61,035 bases of DNA from Nostoc sp. MG11 (GCF_014904695.1 NZ_JACXXN010000034.1:1-61035); one strand, 5' to 3'. Shown: positions 19,125 through 28,234, counted from the first letter of the stretch. The notes: generated by a model not told the origin, from the sequence alone. Translations and numbers: made by a program.

Positions 19125-22100
19125 ATGCCCTATATTCATCATTCTCAGTTATTGCGTTATGGTGTAGTTGTATTAATTGTTGCACTTCCATTTGTGTTAA
19201 CGCTGATGCTAGACCCGTGGTTAGGCATAAGTGAAAGTCCATTCTTGCTATTTTTTAGCGCTGTAGTGGTGAGTGCTTGGTATGGTGGTTTGAAGTCAGG
19301 GCTGTTAGCAACCGTCTTGTCTGCTCTACTGGGCAATTACTTTTTCCTTTTGCCAAGGTATGAACTGAGTTTTGACCTATCGAGTTTAGTGCAAATCGGT
19401 TTATTTGGATCGCAGGGATTTCTCTTCAGTATTCTCTGTGAAGCTCTAATGACTGCCAAACGACATGCTGAAGGAAATTTAGAAAAGCTTAGAGCGAGTG
19501 AGGAACGATTTCGATTAGCGTTAAGCAGTTCAGATATCGTGGTCTTCCAGCAAGATCAAAATTTGCGATACCAGTGGATTCATAATCCTCAAGGTGTCGA
19601 AGCAGCTGAGGAAATGTTAGGTAAATCTGACTATGAATTATTTTGTGTCTCACAAGCAAAGCAACTAGCTGCAATTAAGCAGAGAGTAATCGAAACAGGT
19701 ACTTCCGCCCGTGAAGAGGTTTCTCTGACAGTGGGTGAAGAAGATCGTTACTATGATTTAATAGTTGAACCGCTCAAGAGTGAAGAGAATAGTAGCATTG
19801 AGGGCGTTAGTTGTGCGGCTGTGAATATAACTGAGCGCAAGCAAGCAGAATTAGAAAACGCCAAGTTGCAGCAAAAACTCCAAGAAGCCAATCAGCATAA
19901 AGACGAATCCCTGGCGTTGTTCGATGCTTGGCTCGCTAGTTCACCAGTGGCGCTGACTTTTCTTGATACTGAACTTCGCTACGTTTATGCTAATGAAGCG
20001 CTGGCAGCCATGAACGGTACACCACAAAGTCAACACATTGGTCGTACTTTAGGCGAGGTATTGCCACAATGGGTAGAGCAACTAGAGCCAATCTTACGTC
20101 AGGTGATGCAAACAAAAGAACCATTACTTAACCAGGAAGTGAGTGGTGAAACATATCCGCCTGGGGTGCATCGTTGTAGTCTTGTCAGTTATCATCCGGT
20201 GTGTTTAGCAGATGGGCAAGTGCTGGGAGTAGGCGTAACTGGAATTGAGATTACTCAACTGAAGCAAGCTGAGCAAGCATTACGCGAAAGCGAAGCAAAG
20301 TTTCGTAGTGTAGTTGAGTCAAACATGATTGGTATTGGTTTCTGGGATAGTGGCGGTAGAATTACAGAGGCCAACGATGCTTTACTGAACATGGTGGGTT
20401 ATACCCGTGAAGAATTACTGGCTGGAAGACTTAACTGGCAAGATTTGACGCCGACGGAATACCAGCTACTCGATGAGCAAGCACTGACTCAATTTCAAAA
20501 TAGCTTGTTTTGCACCCCCTTCGAGAAGGAATATATTCGTAAAGATGGCTCACGTGTCCCAATTCTGATAGGTGGTAGCCATTTTGAGGAGACTTCAGAT
20601 AGAGGAGCTTTCTTTGTTCTCGATATTACAGAACGCAAGCAAGCTGAGGACGCACTCCGTTGTATTGCTCAAACTAGTACTACACTTTCTACTTCTTTAG
20701 ATTATGAGGAAACCTTAGAACAGATTGCTAAAATCTTGGTTCCTCAACTGGCTGATTGGTGTTGTATAGATATTATCGATGAAGATGGTTCTGTTCACCG
20801 CCTAGCTGTTGCTCATGCAGATTCTTCAAAAGCAGAGTGGGCGCGTCAACTTCAGCAATATGTGCCAGACTCCAAGGGTACAAGTACCATTGCTAGAGTA
20901 CTGCAAACTGGGCAACCAGAATTAATCACAGAAGTATCTGACTCACTACTAGCTGGAAATACTCAGAATAATGAACATTTGCAAATTGTGCGGCAGATGG
21001 GAATCAAGTCTGCGATGATTGTGCCGTTAGTGGCACGCCAGAGAGTACTCGGCAGCATTACGTTTGTCAGCGCTGAATTAGATCGTCACTACGAGCAATG
21101 TGACCTAGCTTTAGCAACCGATATTGCCTGTCGCGCTGCTTTGGCATTTGAAAATGCCCGACTTTATCAAGACATCCACGAGGCTTTGCTGCATTACGCT
21201 GAATCATTGTCTCTTCTGGATGCCCTGCTGGCAGGTGCTCCTGTCGCTGTATGCTTTTTGGATAGAGAACTGCGATATATCAGGATAAATAAGGTGTTGG
21301 CTGATATTAACGGTTTGAGCATAGAAGAACATTTGGGACGCAAATTCGGAGAAGTATTACCAGAAATGGCGGCTGAGATTGAGTCGCTGTTACAACAAGT
21401 ACTGGATACAGGAGAACCTCTGCTAAATGTGGAAATCAGCGGTGAAACACGGGAACAACCCAAAAGGAATAGCTACTGGCTGGGCAACTATTACCCTGTC
21501 CATAACGCATTGGGTGAAACGGTAGGAATTGGGATTATTCTGGCAGACATGACAGCAGCAAAACAAACAGAAGTTGCCCTGCGCGACAGCGAAGAAAAGT
21601 TCCGAACCATGTTTAATCAGGCAGTTGTCGGTATTAACTTGGTGGACTTGGATGGAAGATACCTCCAGGTGAATCCTGCGATGTGCGACATTACCGGGTA
21701 TAGCAGTGAAGAGTTAACCCAAATGACCTTCCAAGAAATTACTCATCCTGATGACATAGAGCCTGATTTGGCAAATGCTCAGCGAGTATTGGCAGGGGAA
21801 ATTAGTGGTTATTCTTTAGAGAAGCGCTATATTCGCAAAGATGGTTCTCTAATTTGGGTAAACCTAACTTCATCAATAGTTTGGGATGCTGACGGACAGC
21901 CAAAGTATGCATTAGGTGTAGTCGAAGATATTAGCGAACGGCAAGCCGCGCAACGCGATCGCCTAAAGGCTGAGGCTGCACAAAACTTTTTAGTCGAGGC
22001 TAGCACTCTATTAGCTTCTTCATTAGATTATGAAGTCACGCTGACCAACGTGGCTAACCTAGCAGTTCCGACTTTAGCGGACTTGTGTATTGTAGATATT

Positions 22101-24206
22101 TTCCGGGAAGATTGGTCAAATAAACAGATGGCGCTAGTAACAGCCGACCCCGCAAAACGCCAGATTTTAGAGGAAATACAACGGGATTATTCATCCAAAA
22201 ACGGGGCCCAACAATTTCTTGTATACAGACTGCGGCAGGGGGAATCCGTCTTTTATGCCCAATTTCCCGACTCTGCTTTTATCCAGATGGCTCAAAACGC
22301 AGAACATCTGCAATTGATGCGAAGCTTAGGTATTCGTTCCCTAATGGTGATACCTCTGCGTTCCCGTGGGCAATTATTTGGCGCGATCGCTTTTTTCACA
22401 GCTGAATCAGGTCGTTACTACGAAGCAGCAGACTTGGCTTTAGCAGAAGATGTTGCCCGTCGGGCAGCCACAGCAATTGATAACGCCAGACTCTACCAAG
22501 AAACTCAGCATGCAAAACAAGCAGCTGAGCGAGCTGTCAATCGGACGGTGCTTTTACAAACAATTACCGCTGCCCTTTCAGAAGCCCTAACTCCCCAGCA
22601 GGTAGCTGATGTGGTAATGAACCAAGGAATTGCTGCCTTGGGTGCTAAAGCTGGTTCGGTTCTGTTACTCACTGAAGATACTTCCCTAAAAATTGTACAA
22701 GCAATCGGCTATCAGCAATCAACTATAGATGCTTTTGACAATTTTCCTTTGACTGCTTCTATCCCCTCAGCGGAAACAGTACGAACTGGTGAGCCAATCT
22801 TTATAGACAATCGAGAAGCTTGGATTGAGAAATATCCTAATTTAGCGGATATTCCTCCTAAAACTGGACATTTTGCTTATGCTTGTATTCCTTTAATGCA
22901 AGACGGCAAAGCAATAGGGGCATTGGGATTAAACTTTGACACTGCACAAGCATTTAGTGAAGAAGACCGGGGATTTATGTGGACTTTAGGGCAACAGTGC
23001 GCCCAGGCGATCGCCCGCGCTCAACTTTACGAAGCAGAACAGAGGGCGCGAAACCAAGCCGAAACAGCCAACCGGATTAAAGATGAATTTCTCGCTGTTC
23101 TTTCCCATGAATTAAGAACTCCCTTAAATCCCATTCTGGGATGGGCAAAGTTATTGCGAACCCGCAAGTTTGACGAAGCAACTGTAACTCGCGCTTTGGA
23201 AACAATTGAGCGTAATGCTAACTTACAAACTCAACTCATTGAAGACTTGCTTGATGTTTCGCGGATTTTACGAGGTAAGCTTAGCCTCAACATCTATGCA
23301 GTGGATTTGCATGCAACCATCGCCGCCGCCTTAGAAACAGTGCGCTTAGCAGCAGAAGCCAAGTCTATCGAAATTCAAATGTTGCTGAGCAATGATGTTG
23401 GACAAGTTATGGGTGATGGCGATCGCTTGCAACAGGTAATCTGGAATCTAGTCTCTAACGCTGTGAAATTTACACCCTCAGGCGGACGGGTAGAAATCCG
23501 GCTAGAACAAGTTGACTTCAACGCTCAAATCAAAGTAACTGATACAGGCAAGGGTATCAACCCAGAATTTTTGCCTCACGTCTTTGAATACTTCCGTCAA
23601 GCTGACGCCAAGACAACTAGGATATTTGGCGGACTGGGACTAGGACTAGCAATTGTGCGTAATCTGGTGGAACTGCACGGTGGTACTGTTGAGGTAGAGA
23701 GTGCCGGCGAAGGACAGGGAGCAACATTTACAGTTAAGCTACCGGTGCTCAAAAATTCTGAGTCCCAAGTGGTGAGTGCTGAATCTTCTGTGTCGGAAGC
23801 CGATAATCAAGACTCATTACTTTCTGGAGTACGAATCTTGCTTGTGGACGATCAGCCTGATGTGCGAGATTTCTTTAGCTTTGCGCTAGAACAGTTTGGG
23901 GCGACTGTAACACCTGTAGAATCGGCAACTGAAGCACTAGAAGCACTAGTCCAGTTAAAGCCAGATATCTTGTTAAGCGATATTGGGATGCCGATAATGG
24001 ATGGCTATATGTTGCTGCGCGAGATCAGAACATGGTCAAAAGAGCAAGGTGGGCAAATTCCGGCGATCGCTTTGACTGCCTATGCTGGAGAAATTGACTA
24101 CAATCAAGCAATTGCAGCCGGATTTCAAAAACATGTCCGTAAACCTGCTGATCCACTTGAGTTAGCTACAGCGATCGCTAATCTCATCGGACGCAACCAG
24201 TCTTGA
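19125..24206 (+). CDS. Large membrane hybrid histidine kinase with multiple PAS and GAF domains
   Basis: A 1693-residue sensor kinase. Residues about 8-95 form a KdpD/DUF4118-type membrane module of three to four helices. Then follow PAS (about 122-245), PAS (260-385), PAS (388-510), GAF (520-685), PAS (695-815), PAS (820-945), GAF (955-1125) and GAF (1130-1305). The HisKA helix has H1328 in AVLSHELRTPLN, the ATPase has NLVSNAVKFTPSGG and GGLGLGLAIV, and the C-terminal receiver has D1619 (LLSDIGMPIMDG). The paired PAS-GAF blocks look like an internal duplication: the GAF1 and GAF2 regions share the TLSTSLDYEETL/LLASSLDYEVTL opening. The start ATG has no clear ribosome binding site. The receiver is close to the free-standing one at 27664-28035. 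Confidence 0.95.
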   Translation: MPYIHHSQLLRYGVVVLIVALPFVLTLMLDPWLGISESPFLLFFSAVVVSAWYGGLKSGLLATVLSALLGNYFFLLPRYELSFDLSSLVQIGLFGSQGFLFSILCEALMTAKRHAEGNLEKLRASEERFRLALSSSDIVVFQQDQNLRYQWIHNPQGVEAAEEMLGKSDYELFCVSQAKQLAAIKQRVIETGTSAREEVSLTVGEEDRYYDLIVEPLKSEENSSIEGVSCAAVNITERKQAELENAKLQQKLQEANQHKDESLALFDAWLASSPVALTFLDTELRYVYANEALAAMNGTPQSQHIGRTLGEVLPQWVEQLEPILRQVMQTKEPLLNQEVSGETYPPGVHRCSLVSYHPVCLADGQVLGVGVTGIEITQLKQAEQALRESEAKFRSVVESNMIGIGFWDSGGRITEANDALLNMVGYTREELLAGRLNWQDLTPTEYQLLDEQALTQFQNSLFCTPFEKEYIRKDGSRVPILIGGSHFEETSDRGAFFVLDITERKQAEDALRCIAQTSTTLSTSLDYEETLEQIAKILVPQLADWCCIDIIDEDGSVHRLAVAHADSSKAEWARQLQQYVPDSKGTSTIARVLQTGQPELITEVSDSLLAGNTQNNEHLQIVRQMGIKSAMIVPLVARQRVLGSITFVSAELDRHYEQCDLALATDIACRAALAFENARLYQDIHEALLHYAESLSLLDALLAGAPVAVCFLDRELRYIRINKVLADINGLSIEEHLGRKFGEVLPEMAAEIESLLQQVLDTGEPLLNVEISGETREQPKRNSYWLGNYYPVHNALGETVGIGIILADMTAAKQTEVALRDSEEKFRTMFNQAVVGINLVDLDGRYLQVNPAMCDITGYSSEELTQMTFQEITHPDDIEPDLANAQRVLAGEISGYSLEKRYIRKDGSLIWVNLTSSIVWDADGQPKYALGVVEDISERQAAQRDRLKAEAAQNFLVEASTLLASSLDYEVTLTNVANLAVPTLADLCIVDIFREDWSNKQMALVTADPAKRQILEEIQRDYSSKNGAQQFLVYRLRQGESVFYAQFPDSAFIQMAQNAEHLQLMRSLGIRSLMVIPLRSRGQLFGAIAFFTAESGRYYEAADLALAEDVARRAATAIDNARLYQETQHAKQAAERAVNRTVLLQTITAALSEALTPQQVADVVMNQGIAALGAKAGSVLLLTEDTSLKIVQAIGYQQSTIDAFDNFPLTASIPSAETVRTGEPIFIDNREAWIEKYPNLADIPPKTGHFAYACIPLMQDGKAIGALGLNFDTAQAFSEEDRGFMWTLGQQCAQAIARAQLYEAEQRARNQAETANRIKDEFLAVLSHELRTPLNPILGWAKLLRTRKFDEATVTRALETIERNANLQTQLIEDLLDVSRILRGKLSLNIYAVDLHATIAAALETVRLAAEAKSIEIQMLLSNDVGQVMGDGDRLQQVIWNLVSNAVKFTPSGGRVEIRLEQVDFNAQIKVTDTGKGINPEFLPHVFEYFRQADAKTTRIFGGLGLGLAIVRNLVELHGGTVEVESAGEGQGATFTVKLPVLKNSESQVVSAESSVSEADNQDSLLSGVRILLVDDQPDVRDFFSFALEQFGATVTPVESATEALEALVQLKPDILLSDIGMPIMDGYMLLREIRTWSKEQGGQIPAIALTAYAGEIDYNQAIAAGFQKHVRKPADPLELATAIANLIGRNQS

Positions 24207-24252
24207 GCTTCACTGAAGAGTGCTGTTAGCGTAAGTAGCTTAAAGTTTATAG

Positions 24253-24270
24253 TCAGGACTTTAGTCCTGA
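24253..24270 (+). terminator. Hairpin downstream of the large kinase
   Basis: TCAGGACT, two-base loop, AGTCCTGA, located about 46 bases after the kinase stop codon. No U-run follows, so it is a weak terminator or a small repeat; an AGTCCTCT version occurs at 28152-28169. Confidence 0.4.
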
Positions 24271-24329
24271 TAATCCTTGTTTTGAGCAATGAATCGCTCA
24301 CTACGAACTAGGATTTTTTTATGTTACAG

Positions 24330-24373
24330 AATCACATGTAGAGACCGTAGATGTAACGTCTCTACAGGGTTTC
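24330..24373. repeat. 44-bp repeat, left member of an inverted pair
   Basis: This sequence is the reverse complement of 26881-26924 with about four mismatches, all in the central six bases. It also contains the palindromic GTAGAGACG core common in this genome. Together the two copies bracket the tyrosinase pair. Confidence 0.7.
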
Positions 24374-24469
24374 GGGTTTTATTTATATAATTATACCTAT
24401 CTACTTAGCAGGGCGTAGCCCCAGAGCGAATTACGTAGCTTGCTTCTCGCCGGAGGCGAGTATTACGAA

Positions 24470-24949
24470 TTACGAATTATGATCATACTTGTGAAGTGAG
24501 ACACCTTCGACAACAATGTCCTCTTGTGAAGAAAAACCGTTTTCTTTAACGAAAGTCAATGTTAATTTAGAGATTTTTAACGGCTGTTCGTGGTTTTTTA
24601 CCTGCTCAATTAGTTTGTCGGTAATATCAAACAGAAGAGTTTTTGTCACTCTTTCTTTGCTTGGTAACTCAAAGAAACTCATCACACCAGCATAATAAGC
24701 AGCTTTATTAGCAGTTGTGATATTAGGTAGATTTATATAAACACTATAAGTTTCTGTTGGTCTTCCTTGGAATGACACTTGAACATCAAGCACATAACTT
24801 ATTTTTGTAGAAATAAAAGTTGGATTGAAGTCAATAGGAGTGGATAGGAGAAGGGTGAATATTGTTGGTTCAGTAGTTAACTTCATAACAGTTAGGGAAT
24901 AAATAAATGTCCGACTTCTTAAATAAATCGGACATTTACTTGACATCAT
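24470..24949 (-). CDS. Stand-alone copy of the tyrosinase C-terminal domain
   Basis: 159 residues. From about residue 45 it is clearly homologous to the last 110 residues of the tyrosinase encoded just upstream: VSFQGRPTETYSVYINLP here versus VSFQGKPRGTYDVYVNLP there, and both carry RVTKTLLFDIT. The copper-binding domain is absent, so it is not an oxidase. In polyphenol oxidases this C-terminal beta domain shields the active site until removed, so the free copy could be a chaperone or inhibitor; that is inference. The ATG at 24949 has GAGGA overlapping the tyrosinase stop (24960-24964), giving translational coupling. The ATG at 24886 is an alternative, favoured if the hairpin at 24904-24936 is a terminator. 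Confidence 0.75.
   Translation of the reverse strand: MMSSKCPIYLRSRTFIYSLTVMKLTTEPTIFTLLLSTPIDFNPTFISTKISYVLDVQVSFQGRPTETYSVYINLPNITTANKAAYYAGVMSFFELPSKERVTKTLLFDITDKLIEQVKNHEQPLKISKLTLTFVKENGFSSQEDIVVEGVSLHKYDHNS
24904..24936 (-). promoter_or_regulatory. Hairpin at the junction of the tyrosinase pair
   Basis: A perfect 10-bp inverted repeat (AAATGTCCGA / TCGGACATTT) with a 13-base loop, lying within the first codons of the longer form of the downstream gene. It could attenuate expression of the C-terminal-domain copy or mark the 3' end of the tyrosinase mRNA. Confidence 0.4.
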
Positions 24950-24962
24950 AAACTAAATATCC

Positions 24963-26537
24963 TCATAGCTTACGAAGTGAAACCTTCTCGACAAAAACTT
25001 CTTCTCCCCGCTCACCATTTTTGGGGAGAAAACTCACTTTTAAATCTGGTTCTGACTGTTGTTCGCGTCTGTCTACTTGTTCAGCTAGTTGGTCAGTGAT
25101 GTCAAACAGAAGAGTTTTTGTTACTCTTTTTTGACTTGGTAATTCAAAGAAACTGATAGTACCAGCAAAATAAACATCTTTGTCAGCCGCCGCCGCTGTA
25201 TTGGGCAAGTTGACATAAACATCATAAGTTCCTCTCGGCTTTCCTTGGAAAGACACATCAATTTCCAGCACATAGCCATTTTCTGGAGTAGCCAGCAAAG
25301 AGCGCTCACCCCCGCGAGTAGATAATGGAACAACTACTGTTATTGGTTCATCAGTTAATTGAGCTTTAACTTCCTTAGTAGCAACAGTTTCTTGCTGACG
25401 TACTCTTGGTTGTTGAATACTTGCAAGCGATCGCGGACGCACTAAGATTTGATCATATTTATCATAGGTGTAATTAAGGTTATAAACTGCCTTAACGACT
25501 TCTTCAGGAGTTTTATATTCAACTAGCTCCCCTTTGCCATCAAAAAAGGCATAGGGAAATTCTACTGCTGCTAGCTCTTGAGGTGTCACTTGAGAACTAG
25601 CACCCTTTGCTAATGTCCAAGATTGCCAGTAACGGTCAATACTAGCGTGATGTAGCCAAAAGATTGGGTCAAATCCAGCAGTCGGAACATCTCCCATCAG
25701 TCCCACACCTTCATCATAAGGAGAAGGGCCCTGCCAAATTGGATTAAACTTGTCTTTGGGAAAACTACCACCTATGTAGCCATGCATGACATTGTGAGGT
25801 GATTGTTCAATCTGGCTATTAAACACACTATATAGAATATTTTGGTATGCCGTCCGTTTGCCATCAATCAGACCTTGTTGTGTTGATGGCTCAATTGGTT
25901 GACCTGCATTTAGGCTTGTGAGCCTCAATTCTTCGTAAAGACCGTTGGTTGTTTGGTCAGTAGGAAGTCTAAATGCTTCTGGCATTGATTTGTATTTTGC
26001 AGACTTACTGTTAGTGTAATCCCAGTAGGGAATAGCAAAATTCGGATTACCAGAAAGGTTGCGAACAACTTGTTCAAAGTGATAAAGGTAGAGTCGATGC
26101 CAAGGGAGAAAGTGAACTCCAGTACCCGCTTCATGGGGACACTTCTGCCAATACTCTAGTAACTTTTTGATTTGTGCTTGGGTTTTTGGATCTAAAGATG
26201 ATGCATTCGTATAAATTGGACACAGAGAATTTTGCTCTGTAAAATCCGCAGGAATGGGAACCCCATGAATTGCACCTTGGTAATAACAACTAACGGGATC
26301 TGTGCAACCCGATTCTCGGATCTTTTTGAGTGCAATTTTTAGCGACTGAAGATCTTTTTGTCCACTGCGAGAGTAAACATCTTTGCGAACAAACTTGGCC
26401 CGGGGTGATCTAACTGATTGGGTTGGCTGAGTTAACTCAGGTACTTGGGTAGATTGAGCATAAGCGTTGCTTGGCACTAACAATGTCGCCACAATAGCGA
26501 ATATTGCCAAAATCAAAGCGAGAAGAACCTTTTTCAT
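24963..26537 (-). CDS. Exported tyrosinase / polyphenol oxidase-family protein
   Basis: A 524-residue type-3 copper oxidase precursor. A Sec signal peptide (MKKVLLALILAIFAIVATLL, then NAYA) precedes the enzyme. Copper A ligands come from H91, the PHEAGTGVHFLPWHR region and H147. Copper B ligands come from SPHNVMHGY (H248, H252) and FWLHHASIDRYW (H296/H297). The C-terminal 110 residues form the PPO-type beta domain. It should oxidise phenols to quinones outside the cytoplasm. The longer frame to 26582 is rejected because AGGA precedes the ATG at 26537 and the signal peptide begins there. The gene is followed within 13 bases by a copy of its own C-terminal domain, and both sit between inverted 44-bp repeats. 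Confidence 0.9.
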   Translation of the reverse strand: MKKVLLALILAIFAIVATLLVPSNAYAQSTQVPELTQPTQSVRSPRAKFVRKDVYSRSGQKDLQSLKIALKKIRESGCTDPVSCYYQGAIHGVPIPADFTEQNSLCPIYTNASSLDPKTQAQIKKLLEYWQKCPHEAGTGVHFLPWHRLYLYHFEQVVRNLSGNPNFAIPYWDYTNSKSAKYKSMPEAFRLPTDQTTNGLYEELRLTSLNAGQPIEPSTQQGLIDGKRTAYQNILYSVFNSQIEQSPHNVMHGYIGGSFPKDKFNPIWQGPSPYDEGVGLMGDVPTAGFDPIFWLHHASIDRYWQSWTLAKGASSQVTPQELAAVEFPYAFFDGKGELVEYKTPEEVVKAVYNLNYTYDKYDQILVRPRSLASIQQPRVRQQETVATKEVKAQLTDEPITVVVPLSTRGGERSLLATPENGYVLEIDVSFQGKPRGTYDVYVNLPNTAAAADKDVYFAGTISFFELPSQKRVTKTLLFDITDQLAEQVDRREQQSEPDLKVSFLPKNGERGEEVFVEKVSLRKL

Positions 26538-26880
26538 AACTTTCCTAAACATTTGATCAGCGAAGTGAATTACAGAGATCATCTAATACCATTTCACCTA
26601 AGTTCTGTACGACTGAAACTTAGGGTTTGGAGTGCGATCGCTTTGCTGCTTCTGCTAATTAGCGAAAAGGCTAATCATCTCTCCTGGACTGTGATAGACA
26701 TTAGTCTCACAGAAAACTAGAAGCGTCAAACTTCCGAACTTTATTAGCAGCCTTTGAAGGGAGAATATACGGTTACTGGTTCCGTTCTCAGTTATTAATT
26801 AAACCAGGTATGTGAAGCATTTTTTTTTACTTCAAAAATCTTCACAGCAGTTCTCACTTGATTGATGTGTGATAAATACA
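26538..26880. other. Intergenic region upstream of the tyrosinase gene
   Basis: About 340 bases containing the tyrosinase promoter region, a HIP1-like site near 26634 and AT-rich sequence. No gene is seen. Confidence 0.45.
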
Positions 26881-26924
26881 GAAACCCTGTAGAGACGTTA
26901 CATGTAACATCTCTACATGTGATT
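26881..26924. repeat. 44-bp repeat, right member of an inverted pair
   Basis: It is palindromic at its centre (GTTACATGTAAC) with outer arms GTAGAGA and TCTCTAC, and is an inverted copy of 24330-24373. Confidence 0.7.
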
Positions 26925-27181
26925 GTTTTCAAAACAGGAGCGCCTGGTTTGATTACAAACTATTGTGATTAGTACTACTAGCAGGGGATCATCCATAACT
27001 CGGCTGTTTACCCTTGTATATGCTGTTATTCTTTATTTACTGCAATTATTGAAAATAAAATATTTGCTTAGTTAATTTGTGAAGTAACAAAAATTATGTC
27101 AGCCAAAAGCTAGAAATTGAATGTTTTAATATATAACTTTGGGATAGTTAAATCTCTAAAAAACATGTTTATAAGTAAAAC

Positions 27182-27202
27182 CATAGGTATCAAACACCTA
27201 TG
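27182..27202 (+). promoter_or_regulatory. Inverted repeat in the leader of the Asp-Arg peptide gene
   Basis: CATAGGT and ACCTATG separated by seven bases, ending 24 bases before the start codon. It may be an operator or an RNA hairpin that controls translation of the peptide. Confidence 0.35.
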
Positions 27203-27226
27203 TACATACAAGTGAGGCTAACAATT

Positions 27227-27415
27227 ATGTCACTTCAAACCATTACATCCGAGTTGTTCAGGGAGCTATCCAGAGAAGAACAAGAGATTCTATCTGGGGG
27301 ACAAAACGGCAGAGATGGCGACAGAGATAGAGATAGAGACAGAGACAGAGATAAAGACAGAGACAAAAGGTACAAATGCCGTTACTGTTACGACTGTGAA
27401 CGTTACCGTGACTAA
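27227..27415 (+). CDS. Double-glycine leader peptide with Asp-Arg repeat core
   Basis: A 62-residue peptide. Residues 1-25 look like a double-glycine-type leader (ELFRELSREEQEILSGG, cleavage expected after G25), the form used by bacteriocin and RiPP precursors exported by peptidase-containing ABC transporters. The putative core (26-62) has an alternating Asp-Arg/Lys tract (D32-R48) and an unusual Cys triplet spaced CRYCYDC (C51, C54, C57). The ATG at 27227 is chosen over 27200 because GAGG lies ten bases before it and the leader begins there. No maturase, transporter or immunity gene is within several kilobases, so it is an orphan. The Asp-Arg tract derives from hexanucleotide repeats. Alternatives are a secreted metal-binding or antimicrobial peptide; the leader logic is well known, the function is not. 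Confidence 0.7.
   Translation: MSLQTITSELFRELSREEQEILSGGQNGRDGDRDRDRDRDRDKDRDKRYKCRYCYDCERYRD
27311..27372. repeat. Hexanucleotide (AGAGAY-type) tandem repeat
   Basis: Imperfect tandem units such as agagat and agagac run through the core region of the peptide gene and encode Asp-Arg pairs. Repeats of this type can change length by slippage, always in frame since the unit is six bases. Confidence 0.6.
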
Positions 27416-27663
27416 GTTTGCAAAGCTTACTGACTGAGTAACGCAGTAGTTTTGACTTTGCAATTAGTAGGGATAATAGGGAAGGGAAAGACTTATAAAA
27501 CTTAACTCAAGAGCAATTAAGTTTTGAGAAGTTTAGATAGTCTTCTGCATTCTTTTAAAACTTTCAATTAAAAGAAAAAATGGGATAGTCCTTACTTTTG
27601 CACCCTTCTCTTACTTTAAATGCAAGTATTAGTGGTGGAAAGCCTAGCGAACGTTTACCTACA

Positions 27664-28035
27664 TTAACTTGGGTTAATCAAACTAACGATCGCCTTAACC
27701 AATGCATCCGGATCTACTGGTTTGGGAATATGCATTTGAAACCCCGCTGCTAGTGCTTGCTGCTGATTAATTTCGCCTGCATAGGCTGTCAGAGCGATCG
27801 CTGGTACTTGTCCTCCCTGCTGAGGCGATCGCTTTCTGACTTCACGCATCAGCATATAACCATCTGTCCGTGGCATTCCAATATCACTAACTAGAACATC
27901 TGGTATGGATTGAGACAGTGCTTCTAATGCCTCTTGTGCTGATGACACGGCGGTTACTTCCACACCGTAGTCTTGCAAAATGAAAGTCACTAAGTCTCGA
28001 ATATCTGGTTCATCGTCTACCACTAAAATTTGCAT
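27664..28035 (-). CDS. Single-domain response regulator (CheY-like)
   Basis: A 123-residue receiver domain with nothing attached. The acidic pair is in ILVVDDEPDIRD, the phosphoacceptor Asp in VLVSDIGMPRTDG, the conserved Thr in ALTAYAGEI and the Lys in IPKPVDP. It closely resembles the receiver at the C-terminus of the 1693-residue kinase 3.5 kb upstream (shared DIGMP, DGYML and ALTAYAGEI), so it may be a detached duplicate of it and compete for, or relay, its phosphoryl group. Without an output domain it acts through a partner. Start ATG 28035. Confidence 0.9.
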   Translation of the reverse strand: MQILVVDDEPDIRDLVTFILQDYGVEVTAVSSAQEALEALSQSIPDVLVSDIGMPRTDGYMLMREVRKRSPQQGGQVPAIALTAYAGEINQQQALAAGFQMHIPKPVDPDALVKAIVSLINPS

Positions 28036-28141
28036 AAGTCAGAGGAATGGAGGTTCAAGGATACAAGTGAGAGTCGAATTTCTACCCGTCCTCTTGTTGG
28101 TGTAAATTTTACCGCATTTAGCTATCGACATAGCTTAAAAT

Positions 28142-28180
28142 CTCATATTTTAGTCCTCTTGAGAGGACTTTAGCTATGAG
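28142..28180. repeat. Nested palindrome upstream of the receiver gene
   Basis: AGTCCTCT/AGAGGACT (28152-28169) lies within an outer CTCATA/TATGAG pair (28142-28147 and 28175-28180). It sits in the gap between the receiver and rhomboid genes, both on the minus strand, and could terminate the rhomboid transcript. Confidence 0.4.
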
Positions 28181-28234
28181 CTTGAGAATTTATTCCTAGG
28201 CTCTTTAGCAACGAAGCGAACGTACTGATTTAAA

